Of a stretch of 64,000 nt of DNA, positions 17,578 to 24,958 are shown piece by piece. This DNA comes from SM1-73 sp964588305 (GTDB lineage: Bacteria > Zixibacteria > MSB-5A5 > SM1-73), in NCBI GenBank assembly GCA_964588305.1, contig CAZPOP010000008.1, positions 54,321-118,320 on the forward strand, read 5' to 3'. Every line of letters begins with the position of its first letter. Within the stretch, counting starts at the first letter, position 1. A program made the translations under genes and the position numbers. Under the pieces are notes generated by a model. It searched no databases, was not told the origin of the DNA, and worked only from the letters and a program-made list of their open reading frames with translations.

Positions 17578-18057
17578 GTTCGAACAGAACATTCCCCTCT
17601 CTAGAATCTTATGACCGATTTTGGTGTCTTTTGCACCTCCTTGGAAAGAGGATTAAATGCCTGTACCGATTTGTGGAAAGCAAGCTTGGCTGCACGGTGA
17701 GTAGAGAGACAAAAAAGCCTGTACGTTATTTTGAGATTTTCAAGTAAAACAGTTGACGTTGAATTCAGAACTCCCGCAATGCTCCCTCAGTCCACCTAGC
17801 CCCTCAGAGCACATCTATGACGAAACTTCAGGCAAGTAACAAGATAGCCCGAAGAGCACTTAAGTCGTGGCGCGGTTCGAAAGTCAGAGTCACTCTGCAA
17901 ATACATGGCTGTGTGTAACATAGAAAAAGATCGAAATAAGTCAAGGAAAAAGCGCAGTTATTGTGGATCTTTCACCCATACCAAAGCGCTGAAAATCCCA
18001 GAAACCTGCGATCCTCGCGGCAGGGGAGAGGCTCTTCAGAAAACTGTGGTTTTATTA
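17578..18057. other. Non-coding stretch
   Basis: No ORF with a ribosome site or recognisable protein, and no RNA gene that I can support. Only the promoter immediately to the right stands out. Confidence 0.5.
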
Positions 18058-18086
18058 TTGCATTCGAAGTGGGAATCTGGTATTAT
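18058..18086 (+). promoter_or_regulatory. Candidate promoter of the exported C1 peptidase
   Basis: TTGCAT, 17-base spacer, TATTAT, giving a leader of about 147 bases before the ATG at 18240. Confidence 0.5.
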
Positions 18087-18239
18087 GGAAACAGACGAAT
18101 GATGAGAAAACATACAGACCTTCATATTGAGTGGTTCCCACCTTGGGAGTTGTTCGCGACAGAAAAGACGTGGTATTGATTGATGCGACCGATTAATCGC
18201 ACGCTGACAGTCAAATTCCTCAAACAAAGGAGTGAAGTC

Positions 18240-19634
18240 ATGAGACGGTTTCAGAAATTTGCGTTTTTGGTGTTGATTCTTCTTATGGGCAGTTCGGTTA
18301 TGACCGCGGGTAAATCCGAAAGGGAGGGCGGCCTGACTCCCGACATTATCGGGGAGGTTCGCCAATCTTTCAAGATGGATACTTCAACCCGCGCGCTGAT
18401 GAATGCCCTAACAAATAATGAGATCAAGAAGCTCGCGTTAAACCGCGAGATGTACGTGTCCCACGACAAACTGTTCAACCACAAGATCAAAACCAAGGGG
18501 ATGACCAACCAGAAGAAGAGCGGCCGCTGCTGGCTGTTTGCCGGGCTGAATACCATGCGGCCTAAGGTGATCGAAAAGTACAACTTGAAGGAATTTGAGT
18601 TCTCCCAGCCCTATCTTTTCTTCTGGGACAAGTTCGAGAAGGCTAACACCTTCCTGGAGCTCATCATTGAGACGCGTGACCGCGATCATCTGGATAGAGA
18701 ACTCCAGATGATACTGGAGAATCCGTTTCCCGATGGGGGCTATTGGATCTATGTGGTGGAGCTGATAGAGAAGTATGGGGCTGTGCCCAAAAGCGTGATG
18801 CCGGAGAGTGAGCAGACCAGCAGCACCGGAATGATGGATCGGCTGATCAGCCGCAAACTTCGTCAGGATGCGGCGATCTTAAGAGAGATGAGCCAGAATG
18901 GGGCAGCACTTTCCGAATTGAGAGGTCGCAAAGTGGAGATGCTAAAGGATATCTACCGAATGCTGATACTTCACTTTGGAGTGCCGCCCACGGAATTTCA
19001 GTGGCGGTATGAAAGCAAGGATTCAGTTATCAGCGAAGTCAAGACATACACCCCGAGAAGTTTCTTCGAGGAGGTTGTGGACGTTGATCTCAGAGAGTAT
19101 GTGCCCATCTACAATCACACCTTGCGCCCTTACAACAAACTTTATCGAATGTATCTGAGCCGAAACATTTATGACCGTCCGGATAACATTATCGTTAACC
19201 TCGACATCCAACAGATGAGGGAGGTTGCCTTAAAGCAGCTCTTGGACAACCAGCCGGTCTATTTTGCCTGCGACGTGAGTAAAGAGGACAACTACGAGCA
19301 CGGCATCATGTCTCCCAAAATCTACGATTACGAAGCCCTTTACGGGTTGGACTTCTCGATGACCAAAGCAGATAAATTCCGCTACCGGGAAAGCTATTCC
19401 ACACACGCCATGGTATTCGTGGGGGTGGACACCGTGAAAGGAAAGCCGACCAAGTGGCTGGTGGAAAACAGCTGGGGTGATGAGAGGGGTGATGAGGGAT
19501 ACTGGACCATGTATGATGGATGGTTCGATGAATATGTCTACAAGGTGATCATCAATAAAAAGTATTTGCCCAAATGGGTGTTGGATATTCTGAAAACAGA
19601 GCCGACCGTGCTCCCGCCGTGGGACCCGATGTGA
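18240..19634 (+). CDS. Exported aminopeptidase C / bleomycin hydrolase family peptidase (C1B)
   Basis: About 464 residues. A signal peptide (FAFLVLILLMGSSVMTAG) precedes a papain-fold peptidase of the bleomycin-hydrolase branch. The oxyanion glutamine and catalytic cysteine are in NQKKSGRCWLFAGLN, the histidine in STHAMVFVGVD and the asparagine in LVENSWGDE. The C-terminus ends in PPWDPM, the arm that reaches into the active site in this family, here without the usual few residues after Met. Family members are normally cytosolic hexamers, so the signal peptide is unusual. The chosen ATG has AAGGAG at 8-base spacing; an upstream ATG in frame would bury the signal peptide. Confidence 0.88.
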   Translation: MRRFQKFAFLVLILLMGSSVMTAGKSEREGGLTPDIIGEVRQSFKMDTSTRALMNALTNNEIKKLALNREMYVSHDKLFNHKIKTKGMTNQKKSGRCWLFAGLNTMRPKVIEKYNLKEFEFSQPYLFFWDKFEKANTFLELIIETRDRDHLDRELQMILENPFPDGGYWIYVVELIEKYGAVPKSVMPESEQTSSTGMMDRLISRKLRQDAAILREMSQNGAALSELRGRKVEMLKDIYRMLILHFGVPPTEFQWRYESKDSVISEVKTYTPRSFFEEVVDVDLREYVPIYNHTLRPYNKLYRMYLSRNIYDRPDNIIVNLDIQQMREVALKQLLDNQPVYFACDVSKEDNYEHGIMSPKIYDYEALYGLDFSMTKADKFRYRESYSTHAMVFVGVDTVKGKPTKWLVENSWGDERGDEGYWTMYDGWFDEYVYKVIINKKYLPKWVLDILKTEPTVLPPWDPM

Positions 19635-19785
19635 TCGGATTCTCTGTGTCTCAGGAAATCATTAGGATTCGAATTTTCGGACACGATTGGACGACGGAAG
19701 AAAATTCCGAGGGAATTCGATTTATTGCCTGACTGCAAAGTCAAGAAGAAACGGATCTATCCAGGATAACGATTGAGGAGAATAT

Positions 19786-19859
19786 ACAGATCCGTCCATT
19801 CCCTTTTTTTTATTTTTGGGGACGGTTTGTTTTTTTGGGGACGACGGATCTGTTTTTTT
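19786..19859 (+). terminator. Long stem-loop with T-tracts downstream of the C1 peptidase
   Basis: ACAGATCCGTC (19786-19796) pairs perfectly with GACGGATCTGT (19843-19853), followed by a run of T. The loop holds CCGTCC/GGACGG (19793-19798, 19820-19825) and two further T-runs with a repeated GGGGACG word. It could be an intrinsic terminator or part of a small mobile element; no transposase is next to it. Confidence 0.45.
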
Positions 19860-20130
19860 AATTCGCTAAATGGGCAATCGTGGTAATTTGCTGTTCAAAT
19901 TGGAAGCTGCGTTCATTGTTTGTGTCGGCAGACCGCCAAAAATCTTAACCGGATTTGGGAACTTTTTCAAGGAACTCTGCGGATTTCCAGTTTGAAAAAG
20001 AAGTGCTTTTGTCAGGAAAGTAAGCCCATGATGACGAAATCAAGGTTTAAGATTCCGCATTGTACAATCCAGGAACGCGGATTCCGGTTAGACATTGAAG
20101 ATCAACCCTGCGAACATTTCTGGTGATACT

Positions 20131-20148
20131 CTTCGGACTTGTCCGAAG
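20131..20148. repeat. AA/TT-centred palindrome
   Basis: CTTCGGAC-TT-GTCCGAAG, 8-bp arms, perfect. It lies in the 675-base gap before the archaemetzincin gene, which otherwise holds no gene that I can support. Confidence 0.6.
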
Positions 20149-20247
20149 CATATTAGTGTTTCTGGTTTTAATTCCGTGGGCGCTGGTTGCTTCGACACAA
20201 ATCATTGTAAGAAAGGAAAGAAAACCTGATTTCCCACGATTTTCCCC

Positions 20248-20275
20248 TTGTGTGAGATTTCCCGCCGTATATATT
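20248..20275 (+). promoter_or_regulatory. Candidate promoter of the archaemetzincin cluster
   Basis: TTGTGT, 16-base spacer, TATATT in an AT-rich stretch, about 35 bases before the ATG. Confidence 0.35.
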
Positions 20276-20309
20276 TATAAGACGAGGAACAGCTTTTCGA
20301 TGGTCCGAC

Positions 20310-20864
20310 ATGCAAAAGAGACTACATCTGCGAAATAAAATAGTCGTGGTGCCCTTGGGGGAAGTAGACTATCTGCTGATAAACCGTCTAGCCTCTCGGT
20401 TGGTCTCCCATTTCAGCATCGGAGTGGATATTCTTCAAGGGTCAAGGCTTCCTCAAGAAGCATTGAGCGAACAACGGGGGCAGTATTATTCCACTGTAAT
20501 ATTGAGCAAATTGGAGATTCTGAAATCTTCGCCCGGGGAGAAGATGTTGGGTGTGGCGGATGAAGACTTGTACATCCCCACCCAGAATTTCGTCTTTGGG
20601 GAGGCAGATCCGGTGGGGAATGTGGCGGTGATTTCGCTTTTTCGGCTCAAGCGTGAGAACTTCGAGTTGCTGGATGAAGAAAAGGTACTATTCTCTCGGG
20701 CCTTAAAGGAGTCCGTCCACCAACTGGGGCATCTTTGGGGATTTGCGGACTGCCGAAACCCCAAGTGTGTGATGTACGTTCCGGACAGCGTGACGGACGT
20801 GGATAGAAAGGGAACCAAGTTCTGCGATAACTGCTTGAGAAGGGTCAAGGTTTGGAAGAAGTAA
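20310..20864 (+). CDS. Archaemetzincin homologue with altered zinc site
   Basis: 184 residues, the normal length for archaemetzincins. TQNFVFGEAD and the cysteine-rich C-terminal zinc knuckle (C148, C153, M155, then C172xxC175) identify the family. Its hallmark is HExxHxxGxxHCx4CxM...CxxC. Here it reads HQLGHLWGFADC: the catalytic Glu is Gln138 and the third zinc-ligand His is Asp147, while H137 and H141 remain. The structural zinc cysteines are intact. Peptidase activity is therefore doubtful, although Asp as third ligand occurs in other metzincin-like peptidases. The start ATG has no strong ribosome site. It leads a plus-strand group with DUF488, radical SAM and endonuclease V genes. Confidence 0.85.
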   Translation: MQKRLHLRNKIVVVPLGEVDYLLINRLASRLVSHFSIGVDILQGSRLPQEALSEQRGQYYSTVILSKLEILKSSPGEKMLGVADEDLYIPTQNFVFGEADPVGNVAVISLFRLKRENFELLDEEKVLFSRALKESVHQLGHLWGFADCRNPKCVMYVPDSVTDVDRKGTKFCDNCLRRVKVWKK

Positions 20865-20919
20865 GTGGTTTTGCCCTCTGAGGCAACGCCATCCGCCCTG
20901 GCGGTGAGGGGTACATAAG

Positions 20920-21288
20920 CTGATTTACTCTATCGGATCATCCACCCGGCAGATCGAGGATTTCGTTTGTCTCTTGAGAAAATTCAGGATTGAAGTGCTG
21001 GCCGACGTAAGAAGATTTCCCCAATTAAGATTCGATCATTTCACTCAAAAGAATCTTTCCTTACTGCTTGAAAACCGCGGAATAAGATATTTCTACTTAG
21101 GCGATACTCTGGGCGGATGTAGAAAGAAGGGATATGACGACCATACCCAAACCTTAGATTTCCCCGCGGGAATAGAGAGATTAAAAAAGATCGCGATTCA
21201 ATTTGCTACGGCGGTCATGTGTGCAGAGAGATTCCCCTGGAGATGTCATCGAAGGTTGATTGCGCAGGATTTAGAGAGACAAGGATAG
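20920..21288 (+). CDS. DUF488 family protein with non-canonical start
   Basis: About 122 residues from the CTG at 20920. The first residues, IYSIGSSTRQIEDFVCLL, are the conserved beta strand and helix of DUF488. VLADVRRFP, GIRYFYLGDTLGG and the cysteine motif VMCAERFPWRCHRRLIA follow. A TTG at 20974 could start translation but would remove the conserved N-terminus. Between the preceding in-frame TGA and the motif only CTG (after GAGGGG) or ATT are available. DUF488 proteins are small and of unclear function; their Cys/Arg/His motif suggests a nucleotide or sulfur-related active site. Thirty-two bases separate it from the radical SAM gene. Confidence 0.75.
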   Translation: MIYSIGSSTRQIEDFVCLLRKFRIEVLADVRRFPQLRFDHFTQKNLSLLLENRGIRYFYLGDTLGGCRKKGYDDHTQTLDFPAGIERLKKIAIQFATAVMCAERFPWRCHRRLIAQDLERQG

Positions 21289-21320
21289 AGGGTGATCGAA
21301 ATTTCAGATGAGGAGAGAAC

Positions 21321-22265
21321 TTGGGAACCGAAAAAGAGGTAAGGACCTTCAAGCCCGGCTATCTGCGAATCCATCGCAGCGGTGAGCTGGCCAAGAGGAT
21401 TCAGGTTTTATGGGAAAGGTTGGAAAGTTGTGATATCTGTCCCCACAAGTGTTCTGTCAACAGGCTCGAGGGCGAAAAGGGAATTTGCAAGACCGGATCG
21501 AGAGCCGAGGTTTCCAGCTTTGGGCCGCACTTCGGAGAAGAGAGTCCTCTGGTGGGCAGGAACGGTTCCGGTACCATATTCTTCACCCACTGTAATCTGT
21601 ACTGCATTTTCTGCCAGAATTATGACATCAGCCACTTGGGACAAGGGCATCAGGTGGATGATGAGAGGATAGCTGACATGATGCTTTCCCTGCAGACCTT
21701 GGGATATCATAACATCAACTTCGTTACCCCCACTCACGTGATTCCACAGATTGTGAAGGCTTTACCAGGTGCGATAGAGAAGGGGCTCAATGTTCCTTTG
21801 GTTTACAACTCCGGGGGATATGATTCCGTCCCGACTCTGGAGCTGTTGGAGGGAATATTCGATATTTACATGCCAGATTTCAAGTATTCAGATGACAACA
21901 TCGCTCAAAGATACTGCAACGCGCCCGATTATTCGCAGGTGGCAAAAGAGGCGCTGAAGACTATGCACCGGCAGGTGGGTGATTTGGTTTTGGATGAAAA
22001 GGGAATAGCCAAAAGAGGTTTGATCATTCGGCATCTGGTGCTGCCCGAAGACCTGGCTGGAACCTCTGAGGCAATGAGGTTCATTGCCGAGGAGATTTCA
22101 AAGAACTCCTATGTCAACCTGATGGATCAGTATCGCCCCTGCTACAAGGCAACCGACTTTCCGCCACTGGATAGAAGAATAAGCCGAGAGGAATTTGTCG
22201 AAGCAACAAAGATCGCTTCAAACCTGGGGATAAAACGGTTGGACGGCCTAGGGCGTTTTCTCTGA
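21321..22265 (+). CDS. Radical SAM protein of the PflX-like family (COG1313 type)
   Basis: 314 residues. An N-terminal cysteine cluster (CDICPHKCSVNR, then GICKTG) precedes the radical SAM motif CNLYCIFCQN (CxxxCxxC) that binds the 4Fe-4S cluster. The C-terminus has NLMDQYRPCYKA. This matches the family of uncharacterised pyruvate-formate-lyase-activase homologues called PflX. The glycyl-radical or other target is unknown, and no glycyl radical enzyme is present here. The start is a TTG with GAGGAG six bases upstream. It is part of the same plus-strand run as DUF488 and the endonuclease V homologue. Confidence 0.87.
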   Translation: MGTEKEVRTFKPGYLRIHRSGELAKRIQVLWERLESCDICPHKCSVNRLEGEKGICKTGSRAEVSSFGPHFGEESPLVGRNGSGTIFFTHCNLYCIFCQNYDISHLGQGHQVDDERIADMMLSLQTLGYHNINFVTPTHVIPQIVKALPGAIEKGLNVPLVYNSGGYDSVPTLELLEGIFDIYMPDFKYSDDNIAQRYCNAPDYSQVAKEALKTMHRQVGDLVLDEKGIAKRGLIIRHLVLPEDLAGTSEAMRFIAEEISKNSYVNLMDQYRPCYKATDFPPLDRRISREEFVEATKIASNLGIKRLDGLGRFL

Positions 22266-22283
22266 ACCAGAAGGTGACACGAG

Positions 22284-22317
22284 CCAAGAGGCGCAGAGCA
22301 AGCTCTGCCACTCTTGG
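22284..22317. repeat. Compound palindrome after the radical SAM gene
   Basis: CCAAGAG and CTCTTGG enclose the perfect palindrome GCAGAGC-AA-GCTCTGC (22293-22308), giving one long stem. It starts 19 bases after the stop codon and may act as a terminator without a T-tract. A further word GGAGTAGCGA (22338-22347) occurs in the same form at 30695 and 44420 beside other palindromes. Confidence 0.6.
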
Positions 22318-22393
22318 TCTCAAAGTGTGATGATTTCGGAGTAGCGAGGCTCATCTTGCGTCGGATTCCTTCCTTATAACGTGGGGCAATCTG

Positions 22394-23059
22394 ATGAAAG
22401 CAATCCGTCAACACAGGTGGGATGTCTCCGTCGAAGAAGCTGAAAGGATTCAAGAGGAGCTTTCCCATTATGTCATAGTCAAAGATGAGCTTACGGAGAT
22501 AAAGAAAATTTCAGGCGTGGGGGTGGCTTTTTCGAAAGACGAAGACACAATTTCGGCTGCGTGCTTGACTCTGTCTTTTCCTCAACTGCAGATTTTGGAT
22601 CAGATTGTGGAGAAAAGAAAAAGTGACTTTTCCTACCGCGCAGGTTTTTTTGCCTTTAGCGTGGGGCCTGCAATCTTGTCTGCTCTCAAGAAGATCGAGA
22701 GGCCTGATCTTGTCGTTTTCCCCGGACGTGGGATTGATCATCCGAGAAAATTGGGTCTGGCCAGCCATCTAGGAGTTCTGCTTGATGTTCCCACCATCGC
22801 TTGCTCAAAGAGACCCTTGTGGAAGAATCACCCTGATCCACCGGGGGAGAAGGGCGCGCACCTGTTCATGGAGAATGAGCGTGGAGAACTGATCGGAGCA
22901 GTCGTCAGAACGAAAGAAAGCGTAAAACCGATCTATGTGACCGCAGGACACAAAATCTCTATCCAGACTGCTGTAAAAGTTATCCTACAGTGCAGCGGCA
23001 ATTATCGAATTCCGGAACCCCTAAGATATGCCCATACGTTAGCAAAGAGTCGACTTTAG
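22394..23059 (+). CDS. Endonuclease V homologue lacking the catalytic acids
   Basis: 221 residues, full length and clearly collinear with endonuclease V (deoxyinosine-specific repair nuclease). RQHRWDVSVEEA, HPRKLGLASHLGVLLDVPTI, VVRTKESVKPIYVTAGHKIS and YRIPEPLRYAH are all recognisable. The three metal-binding acids are gone. In Thermotoga numbering, Asp43 (GVDLSF) is Gly43 (GVGVAF), Glu89 (AFREGP) is Val90 (AFSVGP) and Asp110 (FDGQG) is Pro110 (FPGRG). The PYIP wedge is SYRA. The frame is open throughout, so this is selected loss rather than simple decay. A nucleic-acid-binding, non-cutting role is possible. The TAG stop abuts a GC-rich palindrome. Confidence 0.85.
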   Translation: MKAIRQHRWDVSVEEAERIQEELSHYVIVKDELTEIKKISGVGVAFSKDEDTISAACLTLSFPQLQILDQIVEKRKSDFSYRAGFFAFSVGPAILSALKKIERPDLVVFPGRGIDHPRKLGLASHLGVLLDVPTIACSKRPLWKNHPDPPGEKGAHLFMENERGELIGAVVRTKESVKPIYVTAGHKISIQTAVKVILQCSGNYRIPEPLRYAHTLAKSRL

Positions 23060-23060
23060 G

Positions 23061-23076
23061 CCCCGCTTTAGCGGGG
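23061..23076. repeat. AA/TT-centred palindrome directly after the endonuclease V stop
   Basis: CCCCGCT-TT-AGCGGGG, beginning two bases after the TAG stop codon. It is perfect, with 7-bp arms. Possible terminator function, but without a T-tract. Confidence 0.6.
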
Positions 23077-23229
23077 CGCCCAACCGTATCTCTCGCGCCC
23101 ACCTTAATCGAGAAGTGTAAACAAATAAGTCCCTTTGCTCTTGACTCAGGCAGACAAAACAGCCTTCGAGCCTGTAGAAGTCCACGAGAGAGTCATCGCT
23201 TTCCCGATCTTTACCTCTCCATTTTGTTC

Positions 23230-23257
23230 TTGACAAACGTAGTCTTGATTGTATCTT
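23230..23257 (+). promoter_or_regulatory. Promoter of tRNA-Ala
   Basis: TTGACA, 16-base spacer, TATCTT, about 90 bases before the tRNA. The -35 is a perfect consensus. Confidence 0.5.
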
Positions 23258-23348
23258 AGCGGTTGGCTTTTGTCAGTTCTTGGGCCTTTTCGAAGTATCG
23301 AACAGTTTTGCAATTGACTGATGACTATTCATTATTGACTGATTTTAC

Positions 23349-23421
23349 GGGGCCGTAGTTCAGTTGGGAGAACGTTTGACTGGCAGTCAAAAGGTCACGG
23401 GTTCGAGCCCCGTCGGCTCCA
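23349..23421 (+). tRNA. tRNA-Ala (anticodon GGC)
   Basis: All cloverleaf elements are readable. The acceptor is GGGGCCG/CGGCTCC with the alanine-identity G3-U70 wobble pair and discriminator A. The D arm is GTTC/GAAC, the anticodon stem TTTGA/TCAAA with loop CTGGCAG (anticodon GGC), and the T arm ACGGG-TTCGAGC-CCCGT. CCA is not encoded; a run of six T follows, suitable for termination. It is the first unit of a three-unit tandem repeat. Confidence 0.96.
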
Positions 23422-23468
23422 TTTTTTATTTTCGGAGAGGTTGCTGGGAAGTTTGGTTTAGTCCTCTT

Positions 23469-23543
23469 GGGGTATAGTTCAGTTGGGAGAACGCCCCGAT
23501 AGCAATCGGGGAGGTCACCTCGCCGAAGGCGGGGTCGGCTCCA
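23469..23543 (+). pseudogene. Decayed tRNA-Ala copy with hairpins replacing the anticodon and T arms
   Basis: The 5' end GGGGTA and the D arm GTTCAGTTGGGAGAAC match the intact tRNA, as does the 3' end GTCGGCTCCA followed by TTTTTT. Between them the anticodon arm is replaced by CCCCGAT-AGCA-ATCGGGG (23494-23511) and the T arm by CCTCGCC-GAA-GGCGGGG (23518-23534). No anticodon remains. The 47-base spacer after it (23544-23590) is nearly identical to the one after the intact tRNA (23422-23468). Confidence 0.8.
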
Positions 23544-23590
23544 TTTTTTGTTTTCGGAGAGGTTGCTGGGAAGTTTGGTTTAGTTCTCTT

Positions 23591-23643
23591 GGGGTATAGT
23601 TCAGTCGGGAGAACGCACCCCGCCAGGGGTGGGGTCGGTTCCA
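23591..23643 (+). pseudogene. Second decayed tRNA-Ala copy, shorter
   Basis: GGGGTATAGTTCAGTCGGGA and GAAC keep the D arm, then a single hairpin ACCCCGCC-AGG-GGTGGGGT (23617-23635) replaces everything up to the 3' acceptor strand CGGTTCCA. It is about 20 bases shorter than the intact tRNA and has no T-run behind it. Confidence 0.75.
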
Positions 23644-23779
23644 TTCATTAGAGTGTCTTTCCACACATGAGAATCCTCGGATTATCTCTGTATGTATTAT
23701 TTAGTCAAGGTCTCCGGTCCGGATTTTGCGTTCTGAGAAAAGGAAACATTCTTTAACCCTCAAACTTAAAGGAGGTCAT

Positions 23780-24766
23780 ATGACTTTCACAAAAAGAACT
23801 TTTGGTAGTATAGCTTGTCTTTTCTTCCTTCTTTCATGTTTATCTCAAGTCTCCCACGCGGATGTCAGCTATGAACAGAAGATCACAAGTTCGGGGGCTT
23901 TAGGCTTTGGAGGAGCTGAAACCCAAAGTACGGTACTGCTCAAAGGCGATAGGCAAAAGACGGTCACCCAGACAGCGTTTACCGGTAAGCTGAGCAAGCT
24001 CATGGCAAAAGGAGGCACCAAGACCGTTCAGATCACCCGACTTGACAAGGAATTGATGTGGAACATTGATCTGGATGGAAAGAAGTACACAGAGATAACC
24101 TTTGAAGAGATGAAAAAGATGTTTGGGGAAATGGAAAAGGCCGTACCGCAGGCCGAGTCACTGAAGGCTGAAAAAGAGAAGGCCCCAGAACCGAAGGTCG
24201 AAGTGTCCGTCACCGGTGAGAAGAAAAAGATAGGTGGCTATCCCTGTGAACAGGTCATTGTTAAGATGACCATGGAGGGGGAGGATGAGGGGAGCGGCGA
24301 GAAACCAACCTACATCGTTAATAGTGATATGTGGCTTACCAAGGATTTCCCTGGTCAGAAGGAAGTCAAAGAATTCGAGAGCAAAATGTCGGAGAAGCTA
24401 GGGATGGGTCAAGGACCGGGGGAAAGTATGTTGTCAGCTTTCACTCGCTTTGGTGTGGACGTCAACAAGCTGAGCCAAGAGATGGAGAAGATTGAGGGCT
24501 TCCCCATGTTGCAGACCATTACCATGCAGGCAGAAGGGGAGGAGATTGAAACTGACAAGGAGGCATCGGTTGAGGCTGAAGACGAGGGCTTAGAAGAAAT
24601 GCCCCTAAAGGGATTGCCCGAAGGTATTTTGGGGAAAGAGGGAAAGAAGGAGGGAGAAAACGTTATTTTCTCAATCACCACAGAGGTGATCGAAATCAAG
24701 ACCGATAAGATCAGCGAGTCAGAGTTTGAACTGCCCCCAGGTTTAGAAAAAGAGACGAGGAGGTAG
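23780..24766 (+). CDS. Exported protein resembling DUF4412
   Basis: About 328 residues, starting at an ATG four bases after AAAGGAGG. A signal peptide (IACLFFLLSCLSQVSHA) leads into a beta-rich domain. MWNIDLDGKKYTEITFEEMKK resembles DUF4412, whose members have a lipoprotein-carrier-like (LolA-type) look. The protein is strongly acidic and Glu/Lys-rich, and in the middle has GEKKKIGGYPCEQVIVKM with one cysteine. No enzyme motif is visible. It is probably a periplasmic or surface protein of unknown role. A strong terminator follows, so it is probably a single-gene unit. Confidence 0.75.
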   Translation: MTFTKRTFGSIACLFFLLSCLSQVSHADVSYEQKITSSGALGFGGAETQSTVLLKGDRQKTVTQTAFTGKLSKLMAKGGTKTVQITRLDKELMWNIDLDGKKYTEITFEEMKKMFGEMEKAVPQAESLKAEKEKAPEPKVEVSVTGEKKKIGGYPCEQVIVKMTMEGEDEGSGEKPTYIVNSDMWLTKDFPGQKEVKEFESKMSEKLGMGQGPGESMLSAFTRFGVDVNKLSQEMEKIEGFPMLQTITMQAEGEEIETDKEASVEAEDEGLEEMPLKGLPEGILGKEGKKEGENVIFSITTEVIEIKTDKISESEFELPPGLEKETRR

Positions 24767-24924
24767 CTCGAATCCTGTCCCTCGAGTTGGCCAGGGACGG
24801 TGGCAGTTCGACTCCGCTCACTGTCCCTAAGCAATGTCGAAGTGAGGTTGACCCGAATCGGACGATTCGCAGGCTTATCGAACCGTGTGCTGAGATTGCT
24901 TCAAATTCTGCCTGGTTGAAAATC

Positions 24925-24958
24925 AAACCCTCAAGAGAACTTGAGGGTTTTCTTTTGG
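24925..24958 (+). terminator. Intrinsic terminator of the DUF4412-like gene
   Basis: Perfect 11-bp stem AAACCCTCAAG / CTTGAGGGTTT with loop AGAA, followed by TTCTTTT. It is the clearest factor-independent terminator in the window. The DNA from here to the lpxC promoter holds no gene that I can support. Confidence 0.9.

Noticed and set aside
17905..18102. Small plus-strand ORF of 65 codons upstream of the C1 peptidase
   Set aside because: No ribosome site, composition unlike a protein, no recognisable motif, and it overlaps the candidate promoter of the real gene.
20123..20338. Small ORF with a hydrophobic N-terminus before the archaemetzincin gene
   Set aside because: It contains a perfect palindrome, has no ribosome site, and its frame runs over the start of the archaemetzincin gene.
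23469..23643. The two decayed units as functional tRNAs of another type
   Set aside because: Neither has a seven-base anticodon loop or a T loop with TTC; acceptor pairing is incomplete.
24777..24798. GTCCCT...AGGGAC repeat as the terminator of the DUF4412-like gene
   Set aside because: The stem is short with no T-tract, and a far better terminator with an 11-bp stem lies 130 bases downstream.
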